This document shows positions 7,365 to 16,020 of a stretch of DNA of 57,517 bases, in pieces; position 1 is the first letter of the stretch; the number at the start of each line of letters is the position of its first letter. This DNA is from Bifidobacterium breve (GTDB lineage: Bacteria > Actinomycetota > Thermoleophilia > Miltoncostaeales > Miltoncostaeaceae), in contig CAMCOB010000002.1 in NCBI GenBank assembly GCA_945876305.1, positions 1 to 57,517 on the forward strand. Reading direction: 5' to 3'. The translations under genes were made by a program, and so were the position numbers. A model generated the notes under the pieces. The model was not told where the DNA came from, ran no database searches, and worked only from the letters and a program-made list of their open reading frames with translations.

Positions 7365-9242
7365 ATGAGGCCTCGCGTCTGGACTGCAATCGCCTTGGCG
7401 ACCGTCGTCGCCGTGCCCGCCATGGCGCAGGGCGTCACGGTGTCGGGAACTGTCAAGGGCGGCAAGGGGATGAAGATCTCCGCCATCGGCCTTGATGGCA
7501 CCGCCACCACCGGCACCATCAAGGGCAACGGATCATTCAAGTTGAGTGTGCCGTCGAGCCGTGCCAAGAACGCCACCTTGCACCTCATCACCAAGACCGG
7601 TGATTACTACGGCCCCATCGTGCTCGCGAAGAAGGGCACCACGGGCTACTCACGGCTGAACAACAAGACCGTGAACCTGGGTGCCATTACCAAGAAGGCC
7701 GGCTACGGCCTGGTGACGACCACGCCGCCCAAGGGCACCTACAGCACCAAGGCCGGCACCGAGAAGGTGACCAAGGCCGGTGCACCGTTGGGTGCGGGCA
7801 AGCTCGGGCTGGTGAAGGTGGCGTCCTCGGCGGCTGAGCTCTCGGTCAAGGGCGAGATGCAGTCGGGTGGCGGCAAGGACCCGGGGAGTGGATCTGGTGG
7901 TGGCTCTGGCGGTGGCACCGACCCGGGCGCTGGCTCGGGGAGCGGATCGAGTGGTGGCCAGCAGAGCGGCAGCAACCCCACAGATCCATGTGGTACCGCA
8001 TTGGGTGGCGACTGCGACAGGGACGGTATCCCCAACGCATTTGACGTTGACGACAACGGCAACCTCACCATCGACATGACCGACGCTGTCTCCGTGGATA
8101 CCACCGCGAAGCTGATCACCATGAGCGACGTGCGCCCGTCACTTGGGCTCACACTCAACGCCAACGCGGGCGCGACGCCCGAATCGGTAAATGCGTTTCT
8201 TGGCAGCACCGACGCGGGCAGCCCCTCCGGGCTCTCGCTGGCCTTCTACTACAGCCAGTACGACCTGCTTCCAACCGGACAGGCACTCACATCGGTGTGG
8301 GCCACCTGCGGCACCGGCGCCGCGTGGTGTGCACCGGGTACCGGCACCGCGACCACGTCGGGCTTTGGTGAGTACCCGCAGATCCTCCCCGACGTCGCGC
8401 CGTTTGGCTCAGTGGCATGGGGTACCTTCGGCGGCGCCACCTGCTCCACCCCGGGGCAGCCCTGCGTGGCCGCCAGCGGTCCGTCGCCAGCCAACGGGTT
8501 TGAGCAGTCGCCTGAGAATGGTGGCGGCAAGCCCTCGGCGGTGTGGACGGCCTTCGTCAAGCCCAATGCGCCCGACACGCTGGGCACCGTCAACGCCGAC
8601 AGCGTGCTCACGCTCAACTACGCCGGGCAGGGCGTCCCCACCACACAGAAGCCCATCGGCATCAGCCCGTACTTCGTCACCACGCCGGCCATCACCAACG
8701 TGGACACGACCGCCGGCAGTACCGCGCTGTCGTACCCATACCCGGCAAATGGGGCGGGCACCAACCAGTCGAATGGATTCCGGGTAGGGGCCGACGGTGC
8801 CATCTCGCTCACCATGTGGCGCCCGCAGCGCCTGTCGCTGCCGGGTGAGGCTGGCTCGTTCTTTGATGTGGGCGGGCTGCACTACGGGCTCACGCTCGAC
8901 TCGGTGAGCACGGCCGCCAACCCCAACGGACAGCAGCGGTCCAACGGGGAGGCGGGCTGCGGCCTTACCGCCGGCAACGGCCTGATGGCGAACAACCCCG
9001 CACTCGACAGCCAGTGGAGCAGCCTCGCGCCGCTTCAGGATCAGACGGCAACCGATGCGCCACCAAATGCCGCCACGACGGTGTCCTTCTCAGCCAACGT
9101 GCTGAGTTGCGCGCAGTCGACATTCCCGGGTGTCAACCTCGCGGGGGCCTCGCTCAACCTGTCGCTGCTGGCCATCGCGCAGCCGCTGCCGCACGGGGCC
9201 AACCGCACGGGCGTCTCGTTCTCGGTGAAGCTGGCCGGATAG
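7365..9242 (+). CDS. Secreted protein with a thrombospondin-type-3-like calcium loop, function unknown
   Basis: A 625-aa exported protein with an AGGAG site just before the ATG. Residues 1-21 form a signal peptide ending AMA. Residues 22-165 form a small beta-rich, Lys/Thr-rich domain starting VTVSGTVKGGKG. A Gly/Ser linker spans about 167-203. A DxDxDG loop (Asp-216, Asp-218, Asp-220, Asn-224, Asp-227) looks like a thrombospondin type 3 or dockerin-like calcium site. The remaining ~390 residues are rich in Gly, Thr, Ser and Asn, carry several cysteines, and look like an extracellular beta structure. I do not recognise the family. The position after a cellulase suggests a surface or secreted role, perhaps polymer binding, but that is inference. 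A stem (GATCCG 7323-7328 / CGGATC 7340-7345) sits in the leader. Confidence 0.7.
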   Translation: MRPRVWTAIALATVVAVPAMAQGVTVSGTVKGGKGMKISAIGLDGTATTGTIKGNGSFKLSVPSSRAKNATLHLITKTGDYYGPIVLAKKGTTGYSRLNNKTVNLGAITKKAGYGLVTTTPPKGTYSTKAGTEKVTKAGAPLGAGKLGLVKVASSAAELSVKGEMQSGGGKDPGSGSGGGSGGGTDPGAGSGSGSSGGQQSGSNPTDPCGTALGGDCDRDGIPNAFDVDDNGNLTIDMTDAVSVDTTAKLITMSDVRPSLGLTLNANAGATPESVNAFLGSTDAGSPSGLSLAFYYSQYDLLPTGQALTSVWATCGTGAAWCAPGTGTATTSGFGEYPQILPDVAPFGSVAWGTFGGATCSTPGQPCVAASGPSPANGFEQSPENGGGKPSAVWTAFVKPNAPDTLGTVNADSVLTLNYAGQGVPTTQKPIGISPYFVTTPAITNVDTTAGSTALSYPYPANGAGTNQSNGFRVGADGAISLTMWRPQRLSLPGEAGSFFDVGGLHYGLTLDSVSTAANPNGQQRSNGEAGCGLTAGNGLMANNPALDSQWSSLAPLQDQTATDAPPNAATTVSFSANVLSCAQSTFPGVNLAGASLNLSLLAIAQPLPHGANRTGVSFSVKLAG

Positions 9243-9257
9243 CGGGCACGACCACGT

Positions 9258-9295
9258 CGGCACTCAGGTGGAGGAGTTCCACCGCCTGAGTGCCG
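9258..9295. terminator. Strong hairpin between convergent genes, probable bidirectional terminator
   Basis: CGGCACTCAGG (9258-9268) pairs perfectly with CCTGAGTGCCG (9285-9295), with a possible inner TGG/CCA extension. It begins 16 bp after the stop of the secreted-protein gene and runs into the last codons of the histidine-phosphatase gene on the other strand. No U-run follows on either side, so intrinsic termination is plausible but not classical. Confidence 0.5.
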
Positions 9296-9830
9296 GCCAC
9301 TCGTGCTCATGCCCGATCACCGACACGGTGGCCGGGTCGAGCACAAACCGCCGGCCCTCCCGGGGATCAAGACCCAGACGTACAGCGGTGAGCACCCGCA
9401 GCACGTGGCCGTGGGCAAACAGCAGCACGTCACCATCCGCAGCATCAGCCCGGGCGATGACGCGGGCCACGCGGGCGGCCACCTGGTCGGCCGACTCACC
9501 ACCTGGCACCGCACCATCCCAGATCGACCATCCCGGGTCCGTCTCGCGGATGGTGGACGTGGTGACGCCCTCGTAGTCGCCGTAGTCCCATTCAAGAAGA
9601 TCGGTGTCCACCTCTGCGTGGGCGAAACCGGCCAGTGCCGCGGTCTCACGCGCGCGCTGAAGCGGGCTGGTCAGCACCAGTGCAAATGCATTCGCCGCCA
9701 GCACCGGCGCCACCGCGGTGGCGCGTTCACGCCCCTCGGGCAACAGCGGCAGGTCGGTACTGCCGGTGTGGCGCCCGTTCTGGCTCCACTCCGTGGCCCC
9801 GTGCCGTACCAGCCAGATCGTTGTCGCCAC
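9264..9830 (-). CDS. Histidine phosphatase superfamily protein (phosphoglycerate-mutase-like)
   Basis: A 188-aa cytoplasmic protein, GTG start at 9830. It has the branch signature VRHGATEW, with the phosphorylated His-10, then SPLQRARETA with the second active-site Arg, LLEWDYGDYEG with the general acid region, and FAHGHVLRVL with His-140. This is the full catalytic set of the family that includes cofactor-dependent phosphoglycerate mutases, SixA and broad phosphatases. Length and sequence fit the GpmB/CobC-like phosphatase branch; the substrate cannot be called. It follows the sugar-porter gene by 9 bp and is probably co-transcribed with it. Confidence 0.88.
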   Translation of the reverse strand: MATTIWLVRHGATEWSQNGRHTGSTDLPLLPEGRERATAVAPVLAANAFALVLTSPLQRARETAALAGFAHAEVDTDLLEWDYGDYEGVTTSTIRETDPGWSIWDGAVPGGESADQVAARVARVIARADAADGDVLLFAHGHVLRVLTAVRLGLDPREGRRFVLDPATVSVIGHEHEWPALRRWNSST

Positions 9831-9839
9831 TGTGACCCG

Positions 9840-11246
9840 TCAGTCCTTCAGCCGGGCCTTCGCGCGCGCGATGAAGCCCTCCTCGATCTCTTCAAGGGTG
9901 CGGCCCTTGGTCTCAGGCACCAGGAACCACACAAACACAAGTCCCAGCACGGCCACCGCGGCGTAGCTGAAGAACGTGGCCGACTCGCCGATGAGGTCGA
10001 GCAGACCCAGGAACGTAAATGAGATGAACAGGTTGCCGAGCCATCCCACCACGGTGGCGATGGATGCCGCCTTGCCACGCACGCCTACCGGAAAGAGCTC
10101 CGATGCCATGAGCCACGGGATGGGGCCAAGCGAGATTGCGAAGAAGGCGACGAACGCCCAGACCGCTACCACGGTCACCAGATCGGCTGCGGTGATCGTT
10201 CCGCCGGACGACAACATTGACGACACCGCAATGGCCGACAGGCTCACCGCCATGCCGGCAAGACCGGTGTAGAGCAGCGGCTTTCGGCCCACGCGGTCAA
10301 TGAGGGCAAGTGCCCCAAGCGTGGCCAGCACATTGATGACGCCCACGCTGACTGTGGCCCAGATGGCGGCCGACCCCGCCCCGAACCCGGCGTCCTTGAA
10401 GATGCGTGGTGCGTAGTAGATGACAGTGTTGATACCGGTGAACTGCTGGATGATGAAGAGACCCACGGCCACGATGAGCGCGGGGCGCAGCACAGGCTGC
10501 ACCAGCTCGCGGAATGACGCCGTCTTCTCCTCGTCGATGCCCCGGCGCATCTCGGCCATCTCCGACTCAACCTCAGTTGGGTTGACCTTCTCGAGCACCT
10601 TGCGGGCATCTGCGTCGCGGCCCTTCAACATGAACCAGCGCGGGCTCTCCGGGAGTCCCCGCATTCCGATCAGCAGCACGATGGCCGGTGCAACACCCGT
10701 GATGAGCATCCAACGCCATTGGCCATTACTCGAGAATGCTTCGTCATTGACGTAGGCGACCAGAATGCCGATGGTGATCATGAGCTGGAAGAACGACACC
10801 AGTTGCCCACGGCGGGCCGCGGGCGCAATCTCGGTGATGTACATCGGTGCCGCGACCGCGCTGATGCCGATGGCCACGCCCAGCAGCAGACGTGCAATAT
10901 CGAGGGCACCCACGCCGGGTGCAACGGCCGATGCGATCGACCCGACAATGAAGACCGCGCCCGATGCGATGAGGCTGCGGCGGCGACCGATGCGATCGAT
11001 GATCGCCATCGCCACGAGCGAACCCACCACCGCACCCAGCAGCACAGACGACACGACGGCGCTCTTGCCGATGTCGCCCAGGTTGAATGCATCGCCGATG
11101 TAGTCGAGTGCGCCGGAGATAACACCGGTGTCAAACCCGAAGAGCAGTCCGGCGAGCGCTGCCACCACAGCGATGCGCGTGATCAGGCCCTGGGTGCCGC
11201 TGTCCCACATGTCATCGTGGGTTTCCTTGCCGCGGCGGTCGCTCAT
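9840..11246 (-). CDS. Sugar porter family MFS transporter
   Basis: A 468-aa, twelve-helix major facilitator. Sugar-porter signatures are present: GFDTGVISGAL in helix 1, DRIGRRRSL between helices 2 and 3, PESPRWFML before the central loop, QQFTGINTVIYYAP in helix 7 (the sugar-binding QQxxGxN), DRVGRKPLL in the second half, and VPETKGRTLEEIEE at the C-terminus. Relatives such as XylE, GalP and GlcP import pentoses or hexoses with protons. Given the cellulase about 4 kb away, uptake of released sugar is a fair guess. Its start is 48 bp after the HNH gene on the same strand. Confidence 0.92.
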   Translation of the reverse strand: MSDRRGKETHDDMWDSGTQGLITRIAVVAALAGLLFGFDTGVISGALDYIGDAFNLGDIGKSAVVSSVLLGAVVGSLVAMAIIDRIGRRRSLIASGAVFIVGSIASAVAPGVGALDIARLLLGVAIGISAVAAPMYITEIAPAARRGQLVSFFQLMITIGILVAYVNDEAFSSNGQWRWMLITGVAPAIVLLIGMRGLPESPRWFMLKGRDADARKVLEKVNPTEVESEMAEMRRGIDEEKTASFRELVQPVLRPALIVAVGLFIIQQFTGINTVIYYAPRIFKDAGFGAGSAAIWATVSVGVINVLATLGALALIDRVGRKPLLYTGLAGMAVSLSAIAVSSMLSSGGTITAADLVTVVAVWAFVAFFAISLGPIPWLMASELFPVGVRGKAASIATVVGWLGNLFISFTFLGLLDLIGESATFFSYAAVAVLGLVFVWFLVPETKGRTLEEIEEGFIARAKARLKD

Positions 11247-11294
11247 TCGGGAGAAACTACCCTTGAGCAGCGTGCCCGCGCCGTGCTGTGCCCG

Positions 11295-11801
11295 TCAGGC
11301 GGCGGCGCGCAGATACGGATCCCAGGCATCGGGGCGTCTGGGGGCGGCCACGTCGATAAACACGTCGGGTCGTGGCGGGCGTGGCGCGTGCCTGGGGAAC
11401 ATGGCGATCTCGTGGCACAGGGCGCTGCCCTTTCGTGCATTGCAGGGGGCGCATGACGTCACCACGTTGCCCCACGATGAGTCGCCACCCCGGCTCTTTG
11501 GCACCACATGGTCGATGGTGAGGCGGGTCCGGCTTCCGCAGTACTGGCATTCGTAGCCATCGCGGGCGAACAGCGCGCGCCTGCTCATTCGGCGTGCTTC
11601 ATACCTCGGCACCTTCACCCGGTATACGAGCCGGATGACATGCGGCGTGGCGAAGTCGCGTCCCACCCCGCGAACAGGGCGCGCCGCGTGCTCGAGTATC
11701 TCTGCCTTCTCCTTCAGCAGAAGTACGAGCGCACGTCGGATTGAGCACACGTTGATGGGCTCGTACGACGCGTTAAGAACTAATACGTGCTGTGGGACCA
11801 C
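11295..11801 (-). CDS. HNH endonuclease family protein
   Basis: A 168-aa protein starting at a GTG (11801) behind a GGGGG purine run. The N-terminal part, VLVLNASYEPINVCSIRRAL, is typical of the stand-alone HNH proteins common in actinobacteria and cyanobacteria. The HNH core follows: CQYCGSRTRLTIDHVVPKSRGG, then NVVTSCAPCNARKG. The two CxxC pairs would bind zinc and the DHV histidine is catalytic. These proteins are chromosomal, not obviously mobile, and their biological role is poorly known; DNA nicking or cleavage is the expected chemistry. Confidence 0.9.
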   Translation of the reverse strand: MVPQHVLVLNASYEPINVCSIRRALVLLLKEKAEILEHAARPVRGVGRDFATPHVIRLVYRVKVPRYEARRMSRRALFARDGYECQYCGSRTRLTIDHVVPKSRGGDSSWGNVVTSCAPCNARKGSALCHEIAMFPRHAPRPPRPDVFIDVAAPRRPDAWDPYLRAAA

Positions 11802-11852
11802 CCCCTTTCGAGACGGATGCTAGCCATACCGTACGGCCAACCCACCCGTGAA

Positions 11853-12707
11853 CTACGTCTGGGTTGCAGCCCTGTAGGACCCGAGCGCAATGACATGCGC
11901 GATGCCGCCCTGCTCGATGGCATCGAGTGCGGCCGAAAGCGGCAGGTCACGTGCACGGCTCCCCTCGGCATCGATGAAGAACACGTAGCGCCCCAGACCG
12001 GTGCGTGCCGGACGACTCTCGAGGCGCGTCAGGTTGACCGTGCGCAGCGAGAATTCCTGAAGGATGGACAGCAACGCGCCCGGCCGGTCACGGGGAATCG
12101 CACACACGATCGACGTTGTGAACGCACCCTCGCCAGCGGCCTCGGCCTCGTCGCGGCCCACCAGCACGAATCGTGTGTGATTCTCCATCGAGTCGGCCAC
12201 ATCCTCGGCCACGACTACGCCGCCATAGATCTCGGCGGCACGAAAGTTGCCGATCGCGGCTTCCGGCTGGTCCGACTGCACCACCATGCGCACAGCATCA
12301 GCGGTGGAGAGCGCCGCCGCCACCTCGGCCCCGGGCAGCATCTCGGTGAGCCACCGGCCGCACTGAGCGGTGGCATGCGGATGACTCTGCACACGGGTGA
12401 TCTCGGCGAGCCCGAGCCCCGGGCGGGCGATCAGGTGATGGCGGATGGGGTGGATGACCTCGCCACGGATCACGATGCCGCCCGCGTGGGTCACCAACTG
12501 GTCGAGCGTCTGCGTAACGCCGCCCTCAATGGCGTTCTCGATGGGCACCAGCGCCTGTGCCACCTCGCCGGCTGCCACGGCGTCGAAGCATGCCGTGATG
12601 CTCGGCTTCGGCACCTCCCGCGCGGCGGCCTCAGCGCCCACCAGGGCGATGAGGGCCTCCTCGCAGAAGGTGCCCGGCGGACCGAGATAGGCGATGCCTC
12701 CGCTCAT
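11853..12707 (-). CDS. pheA: Prephenate dehydratase
   Basis: A 284-aa cytoplasmic enzyme that converts prephenate to phenylpyruvate for phenylalanine synthesis. The catalytic part shows AYLGPPGTFCEEA, VPIENAIEGGV, SHPHATAQC and NHTRFVLVG (the TRF motif). The C-terminal ACT domain has RPGALLSIL and the ESRP phenylalanine-binding motif, so feedback inhibition by Phe is expected. The ATG at 12707 sits 19 bp after the stop of the upstream gene; the longer open frame overlaps that gene and is not used. It is not fused to chorismate mutase. Confidence 0.94.
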   Translation of the reverse strand: MSGGIAYLGPPGTFCEEALIALVGAEAAAREVPKPSITACFDAVAAGEVAQALVPIENAIEGGVTQTLDQLVTHAGGIVIRGEVIHPIRHHLIARPGLGLAEITRVQSHPHATAQCGRWLTEMLPGAEVAAALSTADAVRMVVQSDQPEAAIGNFRAAEIYGGVVVAEDVADSMENHTRFVLVGRDEAEAAGEGAFTTSIVCAIPRDRPGALLSILQEFSLRTVNLTRLESRPARTGLGRYVFFIDAEGSRARDLPLSAALDAIEQGGIAHVIALGSYRAATQT

Positions 12708-12726
12708 GCGGTCATGACCGGAGGAA

Positions 12727-14034
12727 CTAGAAGACGATCTTGACGGGGTATTCGGCCCGGTTGTTGTCGGTGCGTGTCTCGTTGGGCACCGGCACCACCT
12801 CGACCTTGAGCACCGAGGCATCCCCGAACGTGGGGCTCTTCGGTCCCGGAAGCGTCACCGACTGCTGCTGACCCGACTCGATCGAGGGAATGGACTTCTC
12901 CGCGGTCTGGGCGTCCTTGGCGGATGCCGTACTTGAGAACGTCACGCGCACCACAACATTGGTCTCGGTGGCGTCACCGGAGTTCTCCACCGTGATCTGC
13001 CACTGCAACTTGTCGGATGCCTGGATCTGGGTCTCGGAATCGGCCGACAGGGCGAGGCCCTCCGGAAGCGCCTGCACCGATGCGATGCCCGTGCCGTGAA
13101 GCACGCCTGACGTGGACGTTGCGTCGGTGCCCGATAGCGCGCTGCTGCCCGTGCGCTGGAGGCCCGGGATGAGCTGGCCGGCGCCGGTGGGCGACGACTG
13201 GTCGGCACGGATGCCGCCCAGGAAGAACTGGCGATCGGGAACCTGCACACCAGTTACGTCGGCGTCGGCAAGCGCGCGCTTGGCGGGGCCCACGAACGAG
13301 TCCTGATAGATGACGTCACTCGCCAGAAACCGCTGCATGGCGCTGGCCAGGGTGGCCGACGAGTACGCGCGGTTCTTTGAATCGACAACTGATGGCAGCG
13401 AGTCAGCCAACGCCTTCAGGCCTGTTACGCGGTACTGCAATGCGGTGACCAGGCTCTGGTTGGGGGCTGAGAGCGAATCGGGTGACTCGAGGGCCTCCGC
13501 CTGACCCACCAGGGCTTGGGCCTTATTGGAGAGGTCGCGCACCTGCACCTGCAGTTCGGCCGGCTTCGCACCGTTCTGGTTGGCGAGGAGCTCCTGGAGG
13601 GAGTCACCCTCCTTGGCGGAGGCGGTCACGATCGTTGTGACATCACCCATGTACGACTTGTAGGAGTCCTCCATCTGGCTGCGGCGGCACCCCTGGATGA
13701 CGAGCGTGGAGATGATGATGAGGATGATGACGCCGGCAACCGCGATGCCGATGCGCACAGCCGGCTTCTTGAGCGCTGCGGACCCGCCGCCCGGCATGGA
13801 GCGGCGCGAACCACCACCGCCGCCGCCGCTGCTGCCACTGCCACCGGAGCCCCCACGTCGACGGCCGCCACCCGAACCACCACGCCCCCGGCGGCTGCCG
13901 CCGGAGTCGCTGCCACTGCGCGAGGATCCGGAGTCCGACGATGGCTCACGTGCGGCATCGTCGGAAAGCGGCCCCGAGATGCCCGTGGGCTGGTCGTCAT
14001 GACCGTGATCTGTACCCGTGTCGTCCATGTCCAC
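12727..14034 (-). CDS. Membrane-anchored protein with disordered Gly/Ser/Arg N-terminus and CARDB-like C-terminal domain, unknown function
   Basis: A 435-aa protein. Residues 1-90 are acidic and then Gly/Ser/Arg-rich, probably disordered and cytoplasmic. One transmembrane helix (about 92-114, VRIGIAVAGVIILIIISTLV) leads to an extracellular part. Residues about 118-265 are helical and alanine-rich. Residues about 325-435 look like a beta-sandwich of the CARDB kind, with WQITVENSGDATETNVVVRVTF split by one turn and ending TDNNRAEYPVKIVF. I do not recognise a named family. It lies upstream of pheA on the same strand. A role in envelope organisation is possible but unsupported. Confidence 0.68.
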   Translation of the reverse strand: MDMDDTGTDHGHDDQPTGISGPLSDDAAREPSSDSGSSRSGSDSGGSRRGRGGSGGGRRRGGSGGSGSSGGGGGGSRRSMPGGGSAALKKPAVRIGIAVAGVIILIIISTLVIQGCRRSQMEDSYKSYMGDVTTIVTASAKEGDSLQELLANQNGAKPAELQVQVRDLSNKAQALVGQAEALESPDSLSAPNQSLVTALQYRVTGLKALADSLPSVVDSKNRAYSSATLASAMQRFLASDVIYQDSFVGPAKRALADADVTGVQVPDRQFFLGGIRADQSSPTGAGQLIPGLQRTGSSALSGTDATSTSGVLHGTGIASVQALPEGLALSADSETQIQASDKLQWQITVENSGDATETNVVVRVTFSSTASAKDAQTAEKSIPSIESGQQQSVTLPGPKSPTFGDASVLKVEVVPVPNETRTDNNRAEYPVKIVF

Positions 14035-14111
14035 TTCAGCGACCCCCCGCTACGTAACGCGTAATGCAGTCCGGAGCAGATGCGCGCCCCGAGAGGACGC
14101 GCTGATTGAGA

Positions 14112-14195
<84 letters not shown>

Positions 14196-14331
14196 GGTGA
14201 CCAGCCCTGAGGCGGCAGGATGCTAGCGCAACCTCCATGGCCGGAACCTGCACGGGTGATGTCTACGATTGGCGTTTCGTTCGGCGCCGTCGCAAGGATT
14301 CCTCTGCCAGCGGTGGAAGGCCACTCGCCAG

Positions 14332-16020
14332 ATGCGCATGCCCGGATCACATACATCACCCACACGTGCTCAAGGACAGGGCCGCGTGCTCGGCCGCTAC
14401 GACCTCCAGGAGGTCATCGGCCGGGGAGCCACCTCGCGGGTCTATCGGGCCCTCGATCGGGCCACAGGGCGGGATGTCGCGGTAAAGGAGATCCCCATCG
14501 ATCTCGGCCTGGAGAGGCGCGTGGGGGCCGAGATCCGGGCGGCATCACGGCTTGAGCACCATGGCGTGGTGCGCATGCTCGACTGGGGCGAGGACAGCGA
14601 ATCGCTCTATCTCATCTCCGAACTGATCGACGGACCATCGTTGGAGCGGGTGTACGCCGACACGCCTCCGGGCGACCGCGCTGCTGCCGAGATGGCCGCA
14701 GATGTACTGGATGCCCTTGCGCATGCGCACGAGCGCGGCGTGATCCACCGCGACATCAAACCCGCCAACATCCTGGTTGACGACGACGGACACGCCCGGG
14801 TGACCGATCTGGGAGTGGCCCGGCTCTCCGGTGAGAGCGGAATGACCCAGACCGGTGGCGTGGTGGGCACCATGGCGTACATGGCGCCCGAGCAGGCAAC
14901 GGGCGAGGTCGTGACCGGCGCTGCCGACGTATGGGCCGCCACGCTGGTGCTGTACGAGGGGCTCACAGGCAGAAATCCCCTGCTGGGGGCCAGTCCGGCA
15001 GATACCGCGCGCCGGGCGGCGCTCGGCGAGGTGGCACCCATCCGCACGCTCCGCCCCGACCTGCCGGAGCGCCTGTCGCGGGCCATCGATGCCGGACTCT
15101 CGCCCGACCCGAATGCGCGCCCCGATGCCGCACGCCTGGCGCGCGTGGTGCGCGAGGAAGCCGATGAACTGCCCGAGGGCCGTGGCAAGCGCGCCATCGC
15201 ACTGCTTTCCGGTCCGCTGCCGCCCGCGCTCACCGGAGTCGCCGCCGCCATTCTGGGCGGCATGATCGCCGAGCGCGGGTTCAGCACCAGCACCTTCGGC
15301 ACCGCGGGCATCGCCCTCATCGCCGGCATCATCGGCGCATGGCGTGCGCCCGTGGCGGCACTCGGCCTGGTGCTGCTGGCGGGCGTCGGCATGGCCACCG
15401 CTGCACCCGCATTCACCGGAATCGCCGTCATCATCGCGCTGCTGCTGGTGATGACCGGATCACGGCATGGTCGCCTCATCCTGCTGCCGGTGCTTGCGCC
15501 GGTGCTGGCGGCGTGGGGCCTGTTACCGCTGTACGCCATCGCGGCGGGATCCACCCGATCAGTGGCATCCCGCATATGGACATCGGTCGCGGGAATGCTC
15601 GCCGTGCTTGCGTGGCAGATCGTGGCCGGAGCATCGTCGTTTATGTTCACCGGCGGAGAGCAATGGGGTATTTGGGATCGCCTGAAGGGGTTACGATCGC
15701 CCATGGCAGCGGGGGATCTGCTGCTGCGTCCCCTCGGTGCGCACCCGCAGGCGCTGATGGCTGCCGGCATCATGATTGCGGCGGCCCTGACATGGCCTTT
15801 GGTGCTGCGATCACGGGGTACCACACGCATCTCCACGGCGGTGCTGTGGGGGGCGGGAGTGACCATCGCCGCTGGCTTGCTGGGGGGCGGAGGCCTGTGG
15901 GCGGTCGGCGCCGTGATCCCCTCGGCTATCCTCGCAATTGCCTGGGCGGCTCGGCCATGGCGCGTATTCACGCGTGGTGATGCCGGGCAGTCGCCCTCCG
16001 TTGACGGAATGGTGGGATGA
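14332..16020 (+). CDS. Ser/Thr protein kinase with a polytopic membrane C-terminal half, DLG variant
   Basis: A 562-aa kinase opening the wall/division operon. The chosen ATG at 14332 has GGAAGG 11 bases upstream; a TTG at 14269 and ATG at 14338 are alternatives. Residues about 22-300 are a Hanks-type kinase: VIGRGATSRVY as glycine loop, Lys-52 in VAVKE, HRDIKPANIL with Asp-141, and the metal-binding motif as DLG (159-161) instead of DFG. MAYMAPEQA closes the activation loop. From about residue 315 there are roughly eight hydrophobic helices and no extracellular sensor, unlike PknA or PknB of mycobacteria. Its place corresponds to PknA, and it probably phosphorylates the FHA proteins and wall enzymes encoded downstream. 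Its stop overlaps the fhaA start (ATGA). Confidence 0.88.
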   Translation: MRMPGSHTSPTRAQGQGRVLGRYDLQEVIGRGATSRVYRALDRATGRDVAVKEIPIDLGLERRVGAEIRAASRLEHHGVVRMLDWGEDSESLYLISELIDGPSLERVYADTPPGDRAAAEMAADVLDALAHAHERGVIHRDIKPANILVDDDGHARVTDLGVARLSGESGMTQTGGVVGTMAYMAPEQATGEVVTGAADVWAATLVLYEGLTGRNPLLGASPADTARRAALGEVAPIRTLRPDLPERLSRAIDAGLSPDPNARPDAARLARVVREEADELPEGRGKRAIALLSGPLPPALTGVAAAILGGMIAERGFSTSTFGTAGIALIAGIIGAWRAPVAALGLVLLAGVGMATAAPAFTGIAVIIALLLVMTGSRHGRLILLPVLAPVLAAWGLLPLYAIAAGSTRSVASRIWTSVAGMLAVLAWQIVAGASSFMFTGGEQWGIWDRLKGLRSPMAAGDLLLRPLGAHPQALMAAGIMIAAALTWPLVLRSRGTTRISTAVLWGAGVTIAAGLLGGGGLWAVGAVIPSAILAIAWAARPWRVFTRGDAGQSPSVDGMVG

